Origin: Methylobacterium sp. J-088
GTDB taxonomy: Bacteria; Pseudomonadota; Alphaproteobacteria; Rhizobiales; Beijerinckiaceae
Length of the DNA stretch: 34,736 bases
Direction: 5' to 3'
Assembly: GCF_022829295.1 (NCBI RefSeq)
Contig: NZ_JAKSYH010000068.1
Location: 1-34,736 of the forward strand
Shown here: one piece after another, positions 5,983-13,639 of the stretch
Layout of the letters: the number at the start of each line of letters is the position of its first letter
Numbering within the stretch: the first letter of the stretch is position 1
Notes under the pieces: generated by a model
What the model was told of the DNA's origin: nothing
Seen by the model: the letters and a program-made list of their open reading frames with translations, nothing else
Databases searched by the model: none
Program-made: the position numbers and the translations under genes

Positions 5983-6915
5983 TCAGCGACCGAGCACCTG
6001 CCCTACGGCGAGCCCGGTTTCCCGGGCGTAATCGGCGGCCGAGACCTTCTTGCCGCCCTCCGGCTTGACCTTGCGGATCTCGATCCGGCCGCCCTGCGCG
6101 CAGACGCTGAAGCCGTCCTCATCCACGGCGATCACCTCGCCGGGCTTGCCCTTGACGTCGCCCAGGCGGCGAACCGGCCGCAGGCTGGAATCGAAGATCT
6201 GAAGCTTCTGGCCGTCCCGGGTGGTCCAGGCGCCAGGCGCAGGGTTGGCCGCACGGATCAGGTTGTAGATCTGCTCGGCATGGGCCGACCAGCGGATCTC
6301 GGCCTCCGCGGCGCGGAACCAGCCCTCGTAGGTCGCCGCATCCTCGTCCTGATCGATCTCGACGTGGTGGCCGGCCACCACGAGGTCGGCAGCCTCGAGC
6401 ATCGCGTCGACACCCATCGGGAAGAGGGCTTCGAAATACACGTCGCCCAGCGTCGCGTCCGCGCCGATCGGGCAGGTCTTCTGGAGGATCACCGGGCCCT
6501 CATCGAGGCCGTCGGTGGGCCGGAAGATGGTCAGGCCGGTCTGGAGCTCGCCCCGGGCGATCGGCCAGTTGATCGAGGACGGGCCACGATACCGGGGCAG
6601 CAGGCTCGGATGGTACTGGATGGTCCCGTGCTTCGGAATCGTGACGAAGCTCTGCGGCGCGAACTGCAGGACGTAAGCCATGATGCCGATATCGGCGTCG
6701 AGGCTGCGCATCGCCGCCTCGGCCTCCGGGCTCTTGAGGCTTGGAAACTGGAAGACCGGAAGCCCCTTCTCCTCGGCCGCGGTCTTCAGCACATCCGGCT
6801 TGGCGCCGGGCTTCTCCGGCGCGCAGAACACGCCCGCCACCGTGTCGCCCCGCTTGAGGAACGCCTCGAGAACGGCCTTGCCGAAATCCTGCTGACCGAT
6901 GAAGGCGATGCGCAT
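5983..6915 (-). CDS. formyltransferase-fold protein, stand-alone 10-formyl-THF dehydrogenase hydrolase-like domain
   Basis: This 310-residue protein is often labelled methionyl-tRNA formyltransferase, but it resembles the N-terminal hydrolase domain of 10-formyltetrahydrofolate dehydrogenase (ALDH1L) more closely. Shared features are MRIAFIGQQDFG at the start, HPSLLPRYRGPSSINW, DGLDEGPVILQK, LFPMGVDAM, ATYEGWFR and PGAWTTRDGQKLQIF. The catalytic His (H102) and Asp (D138) are present. The position two residues before the His, Asn in true Fmt and Ile in the dehydrogenase domain, is Gln here (Q100). The C-terminal domain is shorter and lacks the aldehyde dehydrogenase half. It lies 144 bp downstream of frc on the same strand and is probably co-transcribed. 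A role moving or releasing the formyl group between formyl-CoA, formyl-THF and formate is a hypothesis. Confidence 0.8.
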   Translation of the reverse strand: MRIAFIGQQDFGKAVLEAFLKRGDTVAGVFCAPEKPGAKPDVLKTAAEEKGLPVFQFPSLKSPEAEAAMRSLDADIGIMAYVLQFAPQSFVTIPKHGTIQYHPSLLPRYRGPSSINWPIARGELQTGLTIFRPTDGLDEGPVILQKTCPIGADATLGDVYFEALFPMGVDAMLEAADLVVAGHHVEIDQDEDAATYEGWFRAAEAEIRWSAHAEQIYNLIRAANPAPGAWTTRDGQKLQIFDSSLRPVRRLGDVKGKPGEVIAVDEDGFSVCAQGGRIEIRKVKPEGGKKVSAADYARETGLAVGQVLGR

Positions 6916-6956
6916 GCAATCTCCGGAACGTCGTTGAACCCGCGTCGCGGGATAGG

Positions 6957-7010
6957 GGAGGGGATCGGCCTCAGCGGCGAGCCGGCGGCCACACCGTTTC
7001 GATCCCCTCC
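6957..7010 (-). repeat. long inverted repeat between frc and the formyl-hydrolase-like gene
   Basis: GGAGGGGATCG (6957–6967) and CGATCCCCTCC (7000–7010) are perfect 11-base inverted copies with 32 bases between them. The element lies in the only gap of the presumed frc transcript, about 40–95 bases upstream of the next start codon. It could modulate read-through or stabilise one part of the mRNA. There is no T-run, so it is not a classical terminator. Confidence 0.45.
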
Positions 7011-7059
7011 ATTGCGCTGTCGTGCTCGAACGCCCGCGAGGAGCGGCGCGTCCGTCAGC

Positions 7060-8337
7060 TTACTCGGCCGCGATCTTCGGAATCACCCCGATCGCCCCCG
7101 AATTGGCGATCTCGCCGACCTCCGCATCGGTGTAGCCGAGCACGCTGCGGAGGATCTCCGCCGTGTGCTCGCCAAGCAGCGGCGACCGCGCGACCTCGCT
7201 CGGGCTTGCCGAGAGCTTGATCGGGTTTCCGACCGTCAGGTACTTGCCCCGCGTCGGATGATCGACCTCCACGATGGTGCCGGTCTTCCGCAGGGCCTCG
7301 TCCTCGGCGATCTCCTTCATCGACAGGATCGGGCCGCAGGGGATGTCGTATTCGTTGAGGGTGTCCATCGCCTCGAACTTCGACACCTTCATCGTCCACG
7401 CCTCGATGCGCGTGAAGATCTCGTTGAGATGCGGCAGGCGCGCCTTCGGGGTGGCGTAGTTCGGATCGGTCTTCCAGCCGGGTTCGCCGATGATGTCGCA
7501 GATCGGCTCCCACACCGCGGCCTGAGTGATGACGTAGATGTAGGCGTTGGGATCCTGCTCCCAGCCCTTGCAGCGCAGGATACGCCCCGGTTGGCCACCG
7601 CCGGAATCGTTGCCGGCGCGCGGGGTCGCCTCGCCGAAGGGGATGCCCTCGCCGAACTGGCTGTACTCCCGGAGCGGCCCATGTTCGAGGCGCTGCTGGT
7701 CGCGCAGCTTCACCCGGCAGAGGTTCAGCACGCCGTCCTGCATGGCGCAGTCGACCTTCTGGCCGAGGCCGCTGTAGGTGCGATGGAACAAGGCGGTGAC
7801 GATGCCGAGCGCGAGGTGCAGGCCGGTGCCGGAATCGCCGATCTGGGCGCCGGTGACCATCGGGATGCCGTCGCGAAAACCGGTGGTGGAGGCGGAGCCG
7901 CCCGCACACTGCGCGACGTTCTCGTAAACCTTGCAATCCTCGTAGCGGCCGGGCCCGAAGCCCTTGACCGAGGCCAGGATCATCCGCGGATTGGCCTCGT
8001 GGATCTTCTCCCAGGTCAGGCCCATCCGGGCGAGCGCACCGGGCGCGAAGTTCTCGACGAGGACGTCGCATTCCTTGATGAGGCGCCAGAGCACTTCCTT
8101 GCCCTTGGCATTCTTCGAATCGAGCGTGATCGAGCGCTTGTTGTGGTTCAGCATCGTGAAATAGAGGCTGTCCACGTCCGGGATGTCCTGGAGCTGCTGA
8201 CGCGTGGCATCGCCAACCCCTGGCCGCTCGACCTTGATCACGTCGGCGCCGAACCACGCGAGGAGCTGCGTGCAGGTCGGGCCGGATTGAACGTGGGTGA
8301 AGTCCAGGATGCGAACGCCTTCGAGGGCCTTTGTCAT
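7060..8337 (-). CDS. frc: formyl-CoA transferase (class III CoA-transferase)
   Basis: This 425-residue protein is very similar to formyl-CoA:oxalate CoA-transferase of Oxalobacter over its whole length. That enzyme moves CoA from formyl-CoA to oxalate, giving oxalyl-CoA and formate. Matching blocks include [14 protein letters not shown] near the N-terminus with Q17, [36 protein letters not shown], the catalytic Asp in [10 protein letters not shown] (D168, equivalent to Asp169), [18 protein letters not shown], the glycine loop [10 protein letters not shown], and [13 protein letters not shown]. Residue 48 is Gln, where the characterised enzymes have Trp. Upstream in-frame codons to 8448 look unlike the family, so the ATG at 8335–8337 was chosen. 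No oxalyl-CoA decarboxylase gene is nearby. Acceptor specificity is therefore not proven. Confidence 0.88.
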   Translation of the reverse strand: MTKALEGVRILDFTHVQSGPTCTQLLAWFGADVIKVERPGVGDATRQQLQDIPDVDSLYFTMLNHNKRSITLDSKNAKGKEVLWRLIKECDVLVENFAPGALARMGLTWEKIHEANPRMILASVKGFGPGRYEDCKVYENVAQCAGGSASTTGFRDGIPMVTGAQIGDSGTGLHLALGIVTALFHRTYSGLGQKVDCAMQDGVLNLCRVKLRDQQRLEHGPLREYSQFGEGIPFGEATPRAGNDSGGGQPGRILRCKGWEQDPNAYIYVITQAAVWEPICDIIGEPGWKTDPNYATPKARLPHLNEIFTRIEAWTMKVSKFEAMDTLNEYDIPCGPILSMKEIAEDEALRKTGTIVEVDHPTRGKYLTVGNPIKLSASPSEVARSPLLGEHTAEILRSVLGYTDAEVGEIANSGAIGVIPKIAAE

Positions 8338-8559
8338 GATCGGTCTCGGAGTTGAGGACAGTCGTCGGGAATGCGGAGGTCGGCTTTCAGGCCGACCGGG
8401 CAGACGGAAGGCGGCAAGCGACCGGCTGTGACACGCGGGACGAGCCATCGGGGCAGTCCGGACCCATCCTCGAACGAATCATGTCTGCACTCCCTCCCAT
8501 AGCGCGGTGTCGTCGTCTTGCGACACCGTCATGTGGATCCCGGTCAGGTTCCGGTTGTC

Positions 8560-8571
8560 TGTATACCACAT
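8560..8571. promoter_or_regulatory. candidate GntR operator upstream of frc
   Basis: TGTATACCACAT contains a perfect GTATAC core and shares ATACCACAT with the reverse complement of the site at 2491–2500. It lies about 225 bp upstream of the frc start, which is rather far for a repressor but possible with a long leader. Inferred from similarity. Confidence 0.35.
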
Positions 8572-8667
8572 GCCATCGGCGCGATGCGAGGCCTGTTATG
8601 ACCGATGGCACAGTGGCGGGTTACGCATCCTAAGCTGTCCTGGCGCACGGCTCAACGCGCTGTCGTT

Positions 8668-8732
8668 GATGAAATCGCAGACCGCATCCGACGCCCCTTG
8701 GCATCCTTCCGAATGCGGTTCATGATTTCGCC
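8668..8732 (+). repeat. imperfect hairpin in the leader of the 94-residue gene
   Basis: Arms 8668–8687 and 8713–8732 pair at 14 of 20 positions, with two solid blocks (GAAATC/GATTTC and ACCGCAT/ATGCGGT) and a bulged middle. It ends 55 bases before the start codon at 8788. It may be a structured leader; no known RNA family is recognised. Confidence 0.35.
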
Positions 8733-8741
8733 AAAATCGGA

Positions 8742-8757
8742 GGCTGGCCGGCCAGCC
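8742..8757. promoter_or_regulatory. perfect 16-bp palindrome
   Basis: GGCTGGCCGGCCAGCC is fully self-complementary with no spacer. It lies 30 bp before the start codon at 8788, where a repressor operator would be expected. The binding protein is unknown. Confidence 0.4.
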
Positions 8758-8787
8758 GAGAGTCACGATGCGGTAGGAGGGACGCCC

Positions 8788-9072
8788 ATGCTCGCCAGTA
8801 CAAGCCTGATCAAATCCTCCTGGATTGCGGTCGACGTCGGCCGCGACCGCGCCGAGCGCGTGCTCGTCGTCGAAACCTACATCGCTGTGAGCCCGCTGGA
8901 GCCCAATTTCGACGCCGCCCAGTACGAGCGCGTCCTGTGCTGCGTGCAGAAGGTGCTCAAGACCCATCCGGAGATCGATCGGGCTTCGATCTTGAGCATG
9001 CATCGCGGCTCCGGCTGCACCGCCCTGTTCCGCGAGCCGGCGGGAACTGCGGTTCGACCGGCTGCCGCTTAA
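8788..9072 (+). CDS. hypothetical protein, 94 residues
   Basis: The ATG at 8788 is chosen because a strong ribosome binding site (GGAGG, 8776–8780) lies seven bases upstream. The product is soluble, with a central segment (NFDAAQYERVLCCVQKVLKTHPEIDRASILSM, residues about 41–72) predicted to be helical and containing a Cys pair. There is no signal peptide or membrane helix, and no family is recognised. It converges on the next gene with only 6 bp between stop codons. The upstream region has a palindrome and a hairpin, so expression is probably regulated. Confidence 0.6.
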   Translation: MLASTSLIKSSWIAVDVGRDRAERVLVVETYIAVSPLEPNFDAAQYERVLCCVQKVLKTHPEIDRASILSMHRGSGCTALFREPAGTAVRPAAA

Positions 9073-9078
9073 GCTGGC

Positions 9079-9780
9079 TCAGGACGTTCCCTCCGCCGGA
9101 TCGCTCGACGAGTCCGGCGGGGTGAGGGCCACGCGGGCCGCGTGGAACCACCAGAGGGGAATGTCCCGATTGGCCTTGGTCAGCTCCGAGGCCCAACCTT
9201 CCTTCGGCATGACGTCGGCACGGTCGGCGAACAGGCGCAGCGCGCTCTCGGCCCGCTCCCGTCGGCAGCGCTCGAGGATCGCGTCCCGTTCGGCCGCGGC
9301 GCGGGCTTCCGTCTGCTCGATCAGGCGTCGGGTCGCCAGATCGTCGGCGTCGAACGCGAAGTGCTGCCAGAAACCCTCGGCCTCCCGGGCCACGTCACGC
9401 TCGCGCTGCATCTGAGCCAGCGCGGCTTCCGCGCCGTCCCGCGCGGCCTCGGCCGCCTCGGCGCGGGTGAGCAACCGGTTGTTGGCCGCCAGCAATTCCC
9501 GCTCCCGCTCGGGCGCCATGCGCTGCCGCCGAAGCACGCGCAGCTCCTCCCCGGCGGCCGCATGCTCCGCCGCGTCCGCGAGCACCCGGGCGAGGGGACC
9601 CGCCGCCAGCGCATCAATGCGCCCGAGATAACGCTGCCGCAGCCCCGGATGATCGACGTCGAGGACCGCGTCGTCCCACGCGGGGAGGTCGGGCTGATCG
9701 CCACGGTCCCAGGCGTAAAGGGCGCGCGCCAAGGCCCTGCGCAGATCGTCCGGAAACGGCGCCGTGGCGTGTTCGTTCAT
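9079..9780 (-). CDS. hypothetical coiled-coil protein
   Basis: This 233-residue soluble protein is not recognised as a named family. Residues about 80–140 and 150–195 are rich in Ala, Glu and Arg with heptad character (ELLAANNRLLTRAEAAEAAR, EQTEARAAAERDAILERCRR), suggesting a coiled coil. The C-terminal part has a conserved-looking block (MPKEGWASELTKANRDIP followed by LWWFHAARVAL). Codon use is like the neighbours, so it is probably a real gene. No partner is evident from context: the next gene upstream is divergent and over 450 bp away. Confidence 0.65.
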   Translation of the reverse strand: MNEHATAPFPDDLRRALARALYAWDRGDQPDLPAWDDAVLDVDHPGLRQRYLGRIDALAAGPLARVLADAAEHAAAGEELRVLRRQRMAPERERELLAANNRLLTRAEAAEAARDGAEAALAQMQRERDVAREAEGFWQHFAFDADDLATRRLIEQTEARAAAERDAILERCRRERAESALRLFADRADVMPKEGWASELTKANRDIPLWWFHAARVALTPPDSSSDPAEGTS

Positions 9781-10236
9781 GGACCTGCATTCGCGACGGG
9801 CGATCGGCCCAACCTACAACGCGGTTGAGCGTGGGAAGAGACCATCAGGGGCTTGGCCGCATGAATTTTTCTTGGCCGCGTCATTATTGCGATTGAACAC
9901 CTGCTCCGCGAGGCGTCCTTCGGTGATCGCCACTGGAACTGTATGAAAGGTGGCAGTTCGGCTCGACCGTGCGCTGCATCATCGATACCTGTGCAGATCT
10001 TGACGGTCATGGATCGGCTGATCGGACAACGACGGTCGTGCTTTCGGCCGATGCATCATCTCATGGCGCGACATCTCTTGGCGCGACGCTGGATTCGGCG
10101 GACGACCCCAGCAGCTCGAGAAGCAGAAGCCGTTACACGCGGCCGTCCGCGGAGCCCGCCGCGTTTCTGAGCGTGTGGCGCGCCTTGCAACCGCGGGTTA
10201 AATCTGACCCCGCTCCCGACGCGCATCACCGCATCC
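9781..10236. other. 456-bp region upstream of the MHYT kinase
   Basis: No convincing gene is seen on either strand; frames here lack ribosome binding sites and family-like sequence. The region presumably holds the divergent promoters of the coiled-coil gene and the sensory operon. A tandem 15-bp repeat at 10057–10086 is the only clear structure. The stretch 9840–9960 is less GC-rich than its surroundings. Confidence 0.4.
10057..10086. repeat. tandem 15-bp direct repeat upstream of the sensory operon
   Basis: CATCTCATGGCGCGA and CATCTCTTGGCGCGA follow each other directly and differ at one position. They lie 150–180 bp before the kinase start codon, so they could be paired binding sites for a regulator, but two units may also arise by simple duplication. 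Confidence 0.5.
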
Positions 10237-12120
10237 ATGATTCATACGGGCTACAACCCCGCGCTCGTCGCCCTGTCGATCGGCCTCGCGATCTTCGCGT
10301 CCTACTCGGCCCTCGATCTCGGCGCGCGTATCCGCGGACCCTCCACCGGACCCCGCTGGGCCTGGGTGGCAAGCTCGGCCCTCGCGATGGGCGGCGGGAT
10401 CTGGTCGATGCACTTCGTCGGCATGCTGGCCTTCGACATGGGCATGGCCGCCGCCTACGACCTCGGCCTGACCGTTCTTTCGCTCATCATCGCCGTGGTG
10501 GTGACCGGTCTGGCCTTCACATGGGTCGCCTACCGGGGCGAGGGCATGGCATCGATCCTCGTCGCCGGGCCGCTGATGGGGCTCGGCGTGGCCGCGATGC
10601 ACTATACCGGCATGGCTGCGCTGCGGATCCCCGGTGATCTCGCCTACGACCCTGCCATCGTCGCGGTCTCGGTCGCGATCGCGGCGAGCGCCGCCACCAT
10701 CGCCCTGTGGCTCGCTTTTCGGAACCACGGCGTCGGGCAGAAGCTGCTGGCCGCCGTCATCATGGGGCTCGCCGTTGCCGGGATGCACTACACCGGCATG
10801 GCGGCGGCGACCTTCACGGCGGAAGCGCAGGGCGCGCCGCACGCCCATATCGTCATGCTGGCGCCGGGGCAGCAGAACCTGGCGCTCTACGTGGCCGGGG
10901 CGACCTTCTTCATCCTGTTCCTGGCGATGCTGGGGGCGTCCCTCGATCAGCAGCGGATCCAGCGGGATCTCCAAGCCAGCGAGGCGCGGTTCCGGGCCGC
11001 CGTCCAGGCCGTCCGCGGCGTGCTGTGGACCAACGATGCGGCCGGCCGGATGATCGGCGAGCAGCCGGGCTGGAGCGCAATGACCGGCCAGACCCGTGAC
11101 GAGTATCAGGGTTACGGCTGGGCCAAGGTGGTCCATCCGGAGGATGCCCAGGCGACCGTGGATGCCTGGAACGAGACCGTGAAAGCCCGGCGCACCTTCA
11201 TTCACGAGCACCGTGTCCGTACGGTGGACGGGCTCTGGCGCCACTTCGCGATCAGGGCCATTCCCGTTCTCGAAGCAAGCGGCGAGCTCCGTGAATGGGT
11301 CGGCGTCCACACCGACATCACCGAGCAGCGGGAGGCCGAGGCCGAGCTCCGGGAATCGAACGAGGAAATCCAGCGCTACGCCTACATCGTCAGCCACGAT
11401 CTGCGGGCGCCACTCGTCAACGTCATGGGCTTCACGAGCGAACTGGAAGCGACGCGGCACGAGGTACAAGCCGCCCTTGCCGGACAGCCGCAGGCGGAGC
11501 GGATCGACACGGATTTCGGTGAGGCGCTCAGCTTCATCAAGGCCGCGGTGAACCGGATGGAGGGCCTGATTGCCGCGATCCTGAAGCTGTCCCGCGAGGG
11601 CCGGCGTCAGTTCCGACCGGAACGGCTCGACATGACGACCCTGCTACACGATCTGTCGGATGCGCACAGACATCAGGCCGAGGCGGCCCGCGCTGTCGTG
11701 ACGATCGCGCCCGATTTGCCGTCGATCGTCGCCGACCGGCTCGCGATCGAGCAGATTTTCAGCAACCTGCTCGACAACGCCATCAAGTATCTGGATCCGT
11801 CCCGGCCCGGGCAGATCGCAGTTACGGCGCAGTCGGCCGGCCCGCGGGGCATCTGCTTCTCGGTCACCGACAACGGGCGCGGCATCGCGGAGCGGGATCA
11901 CGCCCGCGTCTTCGAACTGTTCCGGCGCTCCGGCACGCAGGATCGGCCCGGCGAGGGCATCGGCCTCGCCCACGTGAAGGCGCTCGTCCGGAGCTTCGGT
12001 GGTCGGATCGAGATCCGTTCGCAACTCGGCGTGGGCACGACGTTCAGCGTGACCTTGCCGCGCGGCGCGTCTACAGCTGTCGATCAGGTATCCGAACCGG
12101 CGCCGCTTGCCGCCGCATGA
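10237..12120 (+). CDS. MHYT–PAS sensor histidine kinase
   Basis: This is a 627-residue membrane sensor kinase. Residues 1–240 form a seven-helix MHYT domain with the signature three times (WSMHFVGM near residue 62, AMHYTGMAAL near 122, GMHYTGMAAA near 185). MHYT domains are proposed to sense O2, CO or NO through bound metal. A PAS/PAC module follows (about 245–365: LWTNDAAGRMIGEQPGW, HPEDAQATVDAW, GVHTDITEQREAE). The HisKA domain has YIVSHDLRAPLVNVMGF with the phosphorylatable His near residue 387. The ATPase domain shows an N box (SNLLDNAIKY), DNGRG, a FRRSG segment and GEGIGLAHVK. The HisKA type resembles phytochrome-like kinases that pair with Rcp1-type receivers, and such a receiver is the next gene, overlapping by four bases. 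Confidence 0.92.
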   Translation: MIHTGYNPALVALSIGLAIFASYSALDLGARIRGPSTGPRWAWVASSALAMGGGIWSMHFVGMLAFDMGMAAAYDLGLTVLSLIIAVVVTGLAFTWVAYRGEGMASILVAGPLMGLGVAAMHYTGMAALRIPGDLAYDPAIVAVSVAIAASAATIALWLAFRNHGVGQKLLAAVIMGLAVAGMHYTGMAAATFTAEAQGAPHAHIVMLAPGQQNLALYVAGATFFILFLAMLGASLDQQRIQRDLQASEARFRAAVQAVRGVLWTNDAAGRMIGEQPGWSAMTGQTRDEYQGYGWAKVVHPEDAQATVDAWNETVKARRTFIHEHRVRTVDGLWRHFAIRAIPVLEASGELREWVGVHTDITEQREAEAELRESNEEIQRYAYIVSHDLRAPLVNVMGFTSELEATRHEVQAALAGQPQAERIDTDFGEALSFIKAAVNRMEGLIAAILKLSREGRRQFRPERLDMTTLLHDLSDAHRHQAEAARAVVTIAPDLPSIVADRLAIEQIFSNLLDNAIKYLDPSRPGQIAVTAQSAGPRGICFSVTDNGRGIAERDHARVFELFRRSGTQDRPGEGIGLAHVKALVRSFGGRIEIRSQLGVGTTFSVTLPRGASTAVDQVSEPAPLAAA

Positions 12121-12569
12121 GCGTGGAGCGACCCGTGCATCCCGTCAGCATCGTGATGATCGAGGATGACGAGGGGCACGCGCGGCTGATCGAGCGCAAC
12201 ATCCGTCGTGCCGGCGTCAACAACGAGATCGTGCCGTTCCAGGACGGGACCTCGGCCCTGTCCTACCTGCTCGGACCGGACGGATCCGGCGAGGCCAGCG
12301 CCCGGCGCCATCTGCTGATCCTGCTCGACCTCAACCTGCCGGACATGACCGGGCTCGACATCCTCGAGAAGGTGAAGGCGAACTCGCACACGCGACGCTC
12401 CCCGGTGGTGGTGCTCACCACCACCGACGACAGCCGTGAGATCCAGCGCTGCTACGATCTCGGCGCCAACGTCTACATCACGAAGCCGGTGAACTACGAG
12501 GGCTTCGCCAACGCGATCCGCCAGCTCGGGTTGTTCCTGTCGGTGATGGAGGTTCCCCAGAACCCATGA
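12117..12569 (+). CDS. stand-alone response regulator (Rcp1-like receiver)
   Basis: This 150-residue protein consists only of a receiver domain. The acidic pair is D17–D18 (IEDDEG), the phosphoacceptor is D71 (LLDLNLPDMTG), the switch Thr is in VVLTTTDD (about 101) and the invariant Lys is K123 (YITKP). The longer loop before the phosphoacceptor (GPDGSGEASARRH) is typical of Rcp1-type partners of phytochrome-like kinases. There is no output domain, so it should act by protein contact or as a phosphate carrier in a relay. Its start overlaps the kinase stop by ATGA, and its stop overlaps the next start the same way, so the three genes are translationally coupled. Confidence 0.92.
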   Translation: MSVERPVHPVSIVMIEDDEGHARLIERNIRRAGVNNEIVPFQDGTSALSYLLGPDGSGEASARRHLLILLDLNLPDMTGLDILEKVKANSHTRRSPVVVLTTTDDSREIQRCYDLGANVYITKPVNYEGFANAIRQLGLFLSVMEVPQNP

Positions 12570-13630
12570 CCGCGGACCAAGCCGGCGCGGACGGTGCCGC
12601 TCCGGTGGCGCGGATCCTCTACATCGACGACGATCCGGGCCTCGGCCGTCTGGTCCGACGCGCGCTGGAGGCACGCGGCTACGCCGTGGAACTCTGCGCC
12701 AACGGCGCCGACGGGCTGGCCCGGCTGGCGCAGGGCGCGATCGACGCGGTGGCGCTCGACCATCACATGCCCGATCAGACAGGGCTCGACCTGTTGCCAG
12801 AGATTCGCGCGCTGCCGCACGCGCCGCCGGTCATCTACGTGACCGGATCGGAGGATTCGCGCGTCGCCGTGGCCGCCCTCAAGGCCGGTGCGGTCGATTA
12901 TGTGTGGAAGGACGTGCAGGGCCAGTTCCGCGAACTCCTCGGCGAAGCGGTCGACACGGCGCTTCGTCAGGAGGCGCTGCGCCGGGACAAGGAGCGGGCC
13001 GAGGCCGAGATGCGCGAGGCCCGCGACCGGGCCGAGCTGATGCTGCGGGAGGTCAACCACCGCGTCGCCAACTCCCTCGCCTTGGTCGCCGCCCTGGCGC
13101 ATATGCAGCGCAACGCGGTAGCCGATCCGGCCGCCAAGGCCGCGCTCGACGAGATGCAGGCGCGGATTTCGGCCATCGCCGGCATCCACCGCCGGCTCTA
13201 CACGTCGGAGGATGTCGAATCCGTCGCGCTGGATGCCTATCTCGGCAGCCTGATCGAGGAGTTGCAGGCCGCCATGCGGGCGAGCGGGCGGGATCATGCG
13301 ATCCGGCTGCGCGCCGAGCCGGTGCATCTCACACCCGACAAGGCCGTCTCGGTCGGCGTCGTGGTCACCGAACTCGTCACCAACGCCTACAAGTACGCCT
13401 ATCCTCCGGGCACGTCCGGCGAGATCCGGGTCGCGGTGGAGCGGGACGGTGCCGGTACGGTTCGCCTCGCGGTCGAGGATGACGGGGTCGGCTGGACCGG
13501 CGAGGGCGAGATCCGTGGCACGGGGCTCGGCTCGCGCATCGTGCGCGCCATGGCGACGAACCTGCGCTCGGCGCTGTCCTATGTCCCGGGCGGGACTGGC
13601 ACCCGCGCCGTGCTGGCGTTCCGGGCGTAA
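12566..13630 (+). CDS. receiver–HWE/HisKA_2 hybrid histidine kinase
   Basis: This 354-residue cytoplasmic protein has a receiver at the N-terminus (residues 15–125: D21–D23, phosphoacceptor D65 in ALDHHMPDQTG, T93, K115 in DYVWKD). A coiled-coil linker (about 130–158) follows, then a HisKA_2-type dimerisation region with LREVNHRVANSLALV (H165), and an ATPase domain (VVTELVTNAYKYAYP, VEDDGVGW, GTGLGSRIVRAM). HWE/HisKA_2 kinases are abundant in alphaproteobacteria, where they feed light, redox and general stress pathways. Placing the receiver before the kinase means it can be switched by an upstream phosphodonor, presumably the MHYT kinase or the stand-alone receiver. Its own target regulator is not in the window. 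There are no transmembrane segments. Confidence 0.9.
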   Translation: MTADQAGADGAAPVARILYIDDDPGLGRLVRRALEARGYAVELCANGADGLARLAQGAIDAVALDHHMPDQTGLDLLPEIRALPHAPPVIYVTGSEDSRVAVAALKAGAVDYVWKDVQGQFRELLGEAVDTALRQEALRRDKERAEAEMREARDRAELMLREVNHRVANSLALVAALAHMQRNAVADPAAKAALDEMQARISAIAGIHRRLYTSEDVESVALDAYLGSLIEELQAAMRASGRDHAIRLRAEPVHLTPDKAVSVGVVVTELVTNAYKYAYPPGTSGEIRVAVERDGAGTVRLAVEDDGVGWTGEGEIRGTGLGSRIVRAMATNLRSALSYVPGGTGTRAVLAFRA

Positions 13631-13639
13631 GGCCTGGGA

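Larger units (their letters stand above)
8338..8787. other. intergenic region between frc and a 94-residue gene
   Basis: This 450-bp gap holds the divergent promoters of frc (minus) and the 94-residue gene (plus). Visible elements are a GTATAC-centred site at 8560–8571, an imperfect 20-base-arm hairpin at 8668–8732, and a perfect 16-bp palindrome at 8742–8757. In-frame codons upstream of 8788 (from 8605) do not look coding. No promoter hexamers could be assigned with confidence. Confidence 0.4.

Noticed and set aside
5974..8355. Open frame of 793 codons on the plus strand over the formyl hydrolase-like and frc genes
   Set aside because: Its length reflects third-position GC bias of two strongly recognised minus-strand genes; the translation is low in hydrophobic structure and matches nothing.
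8605..8787. Upstream extension of the 94-residue gene
   Set aside because: The extra 61 codons overlap the hairpin and palindrome, have no ribosome binding site, and a strong GGAGG supports 8788.
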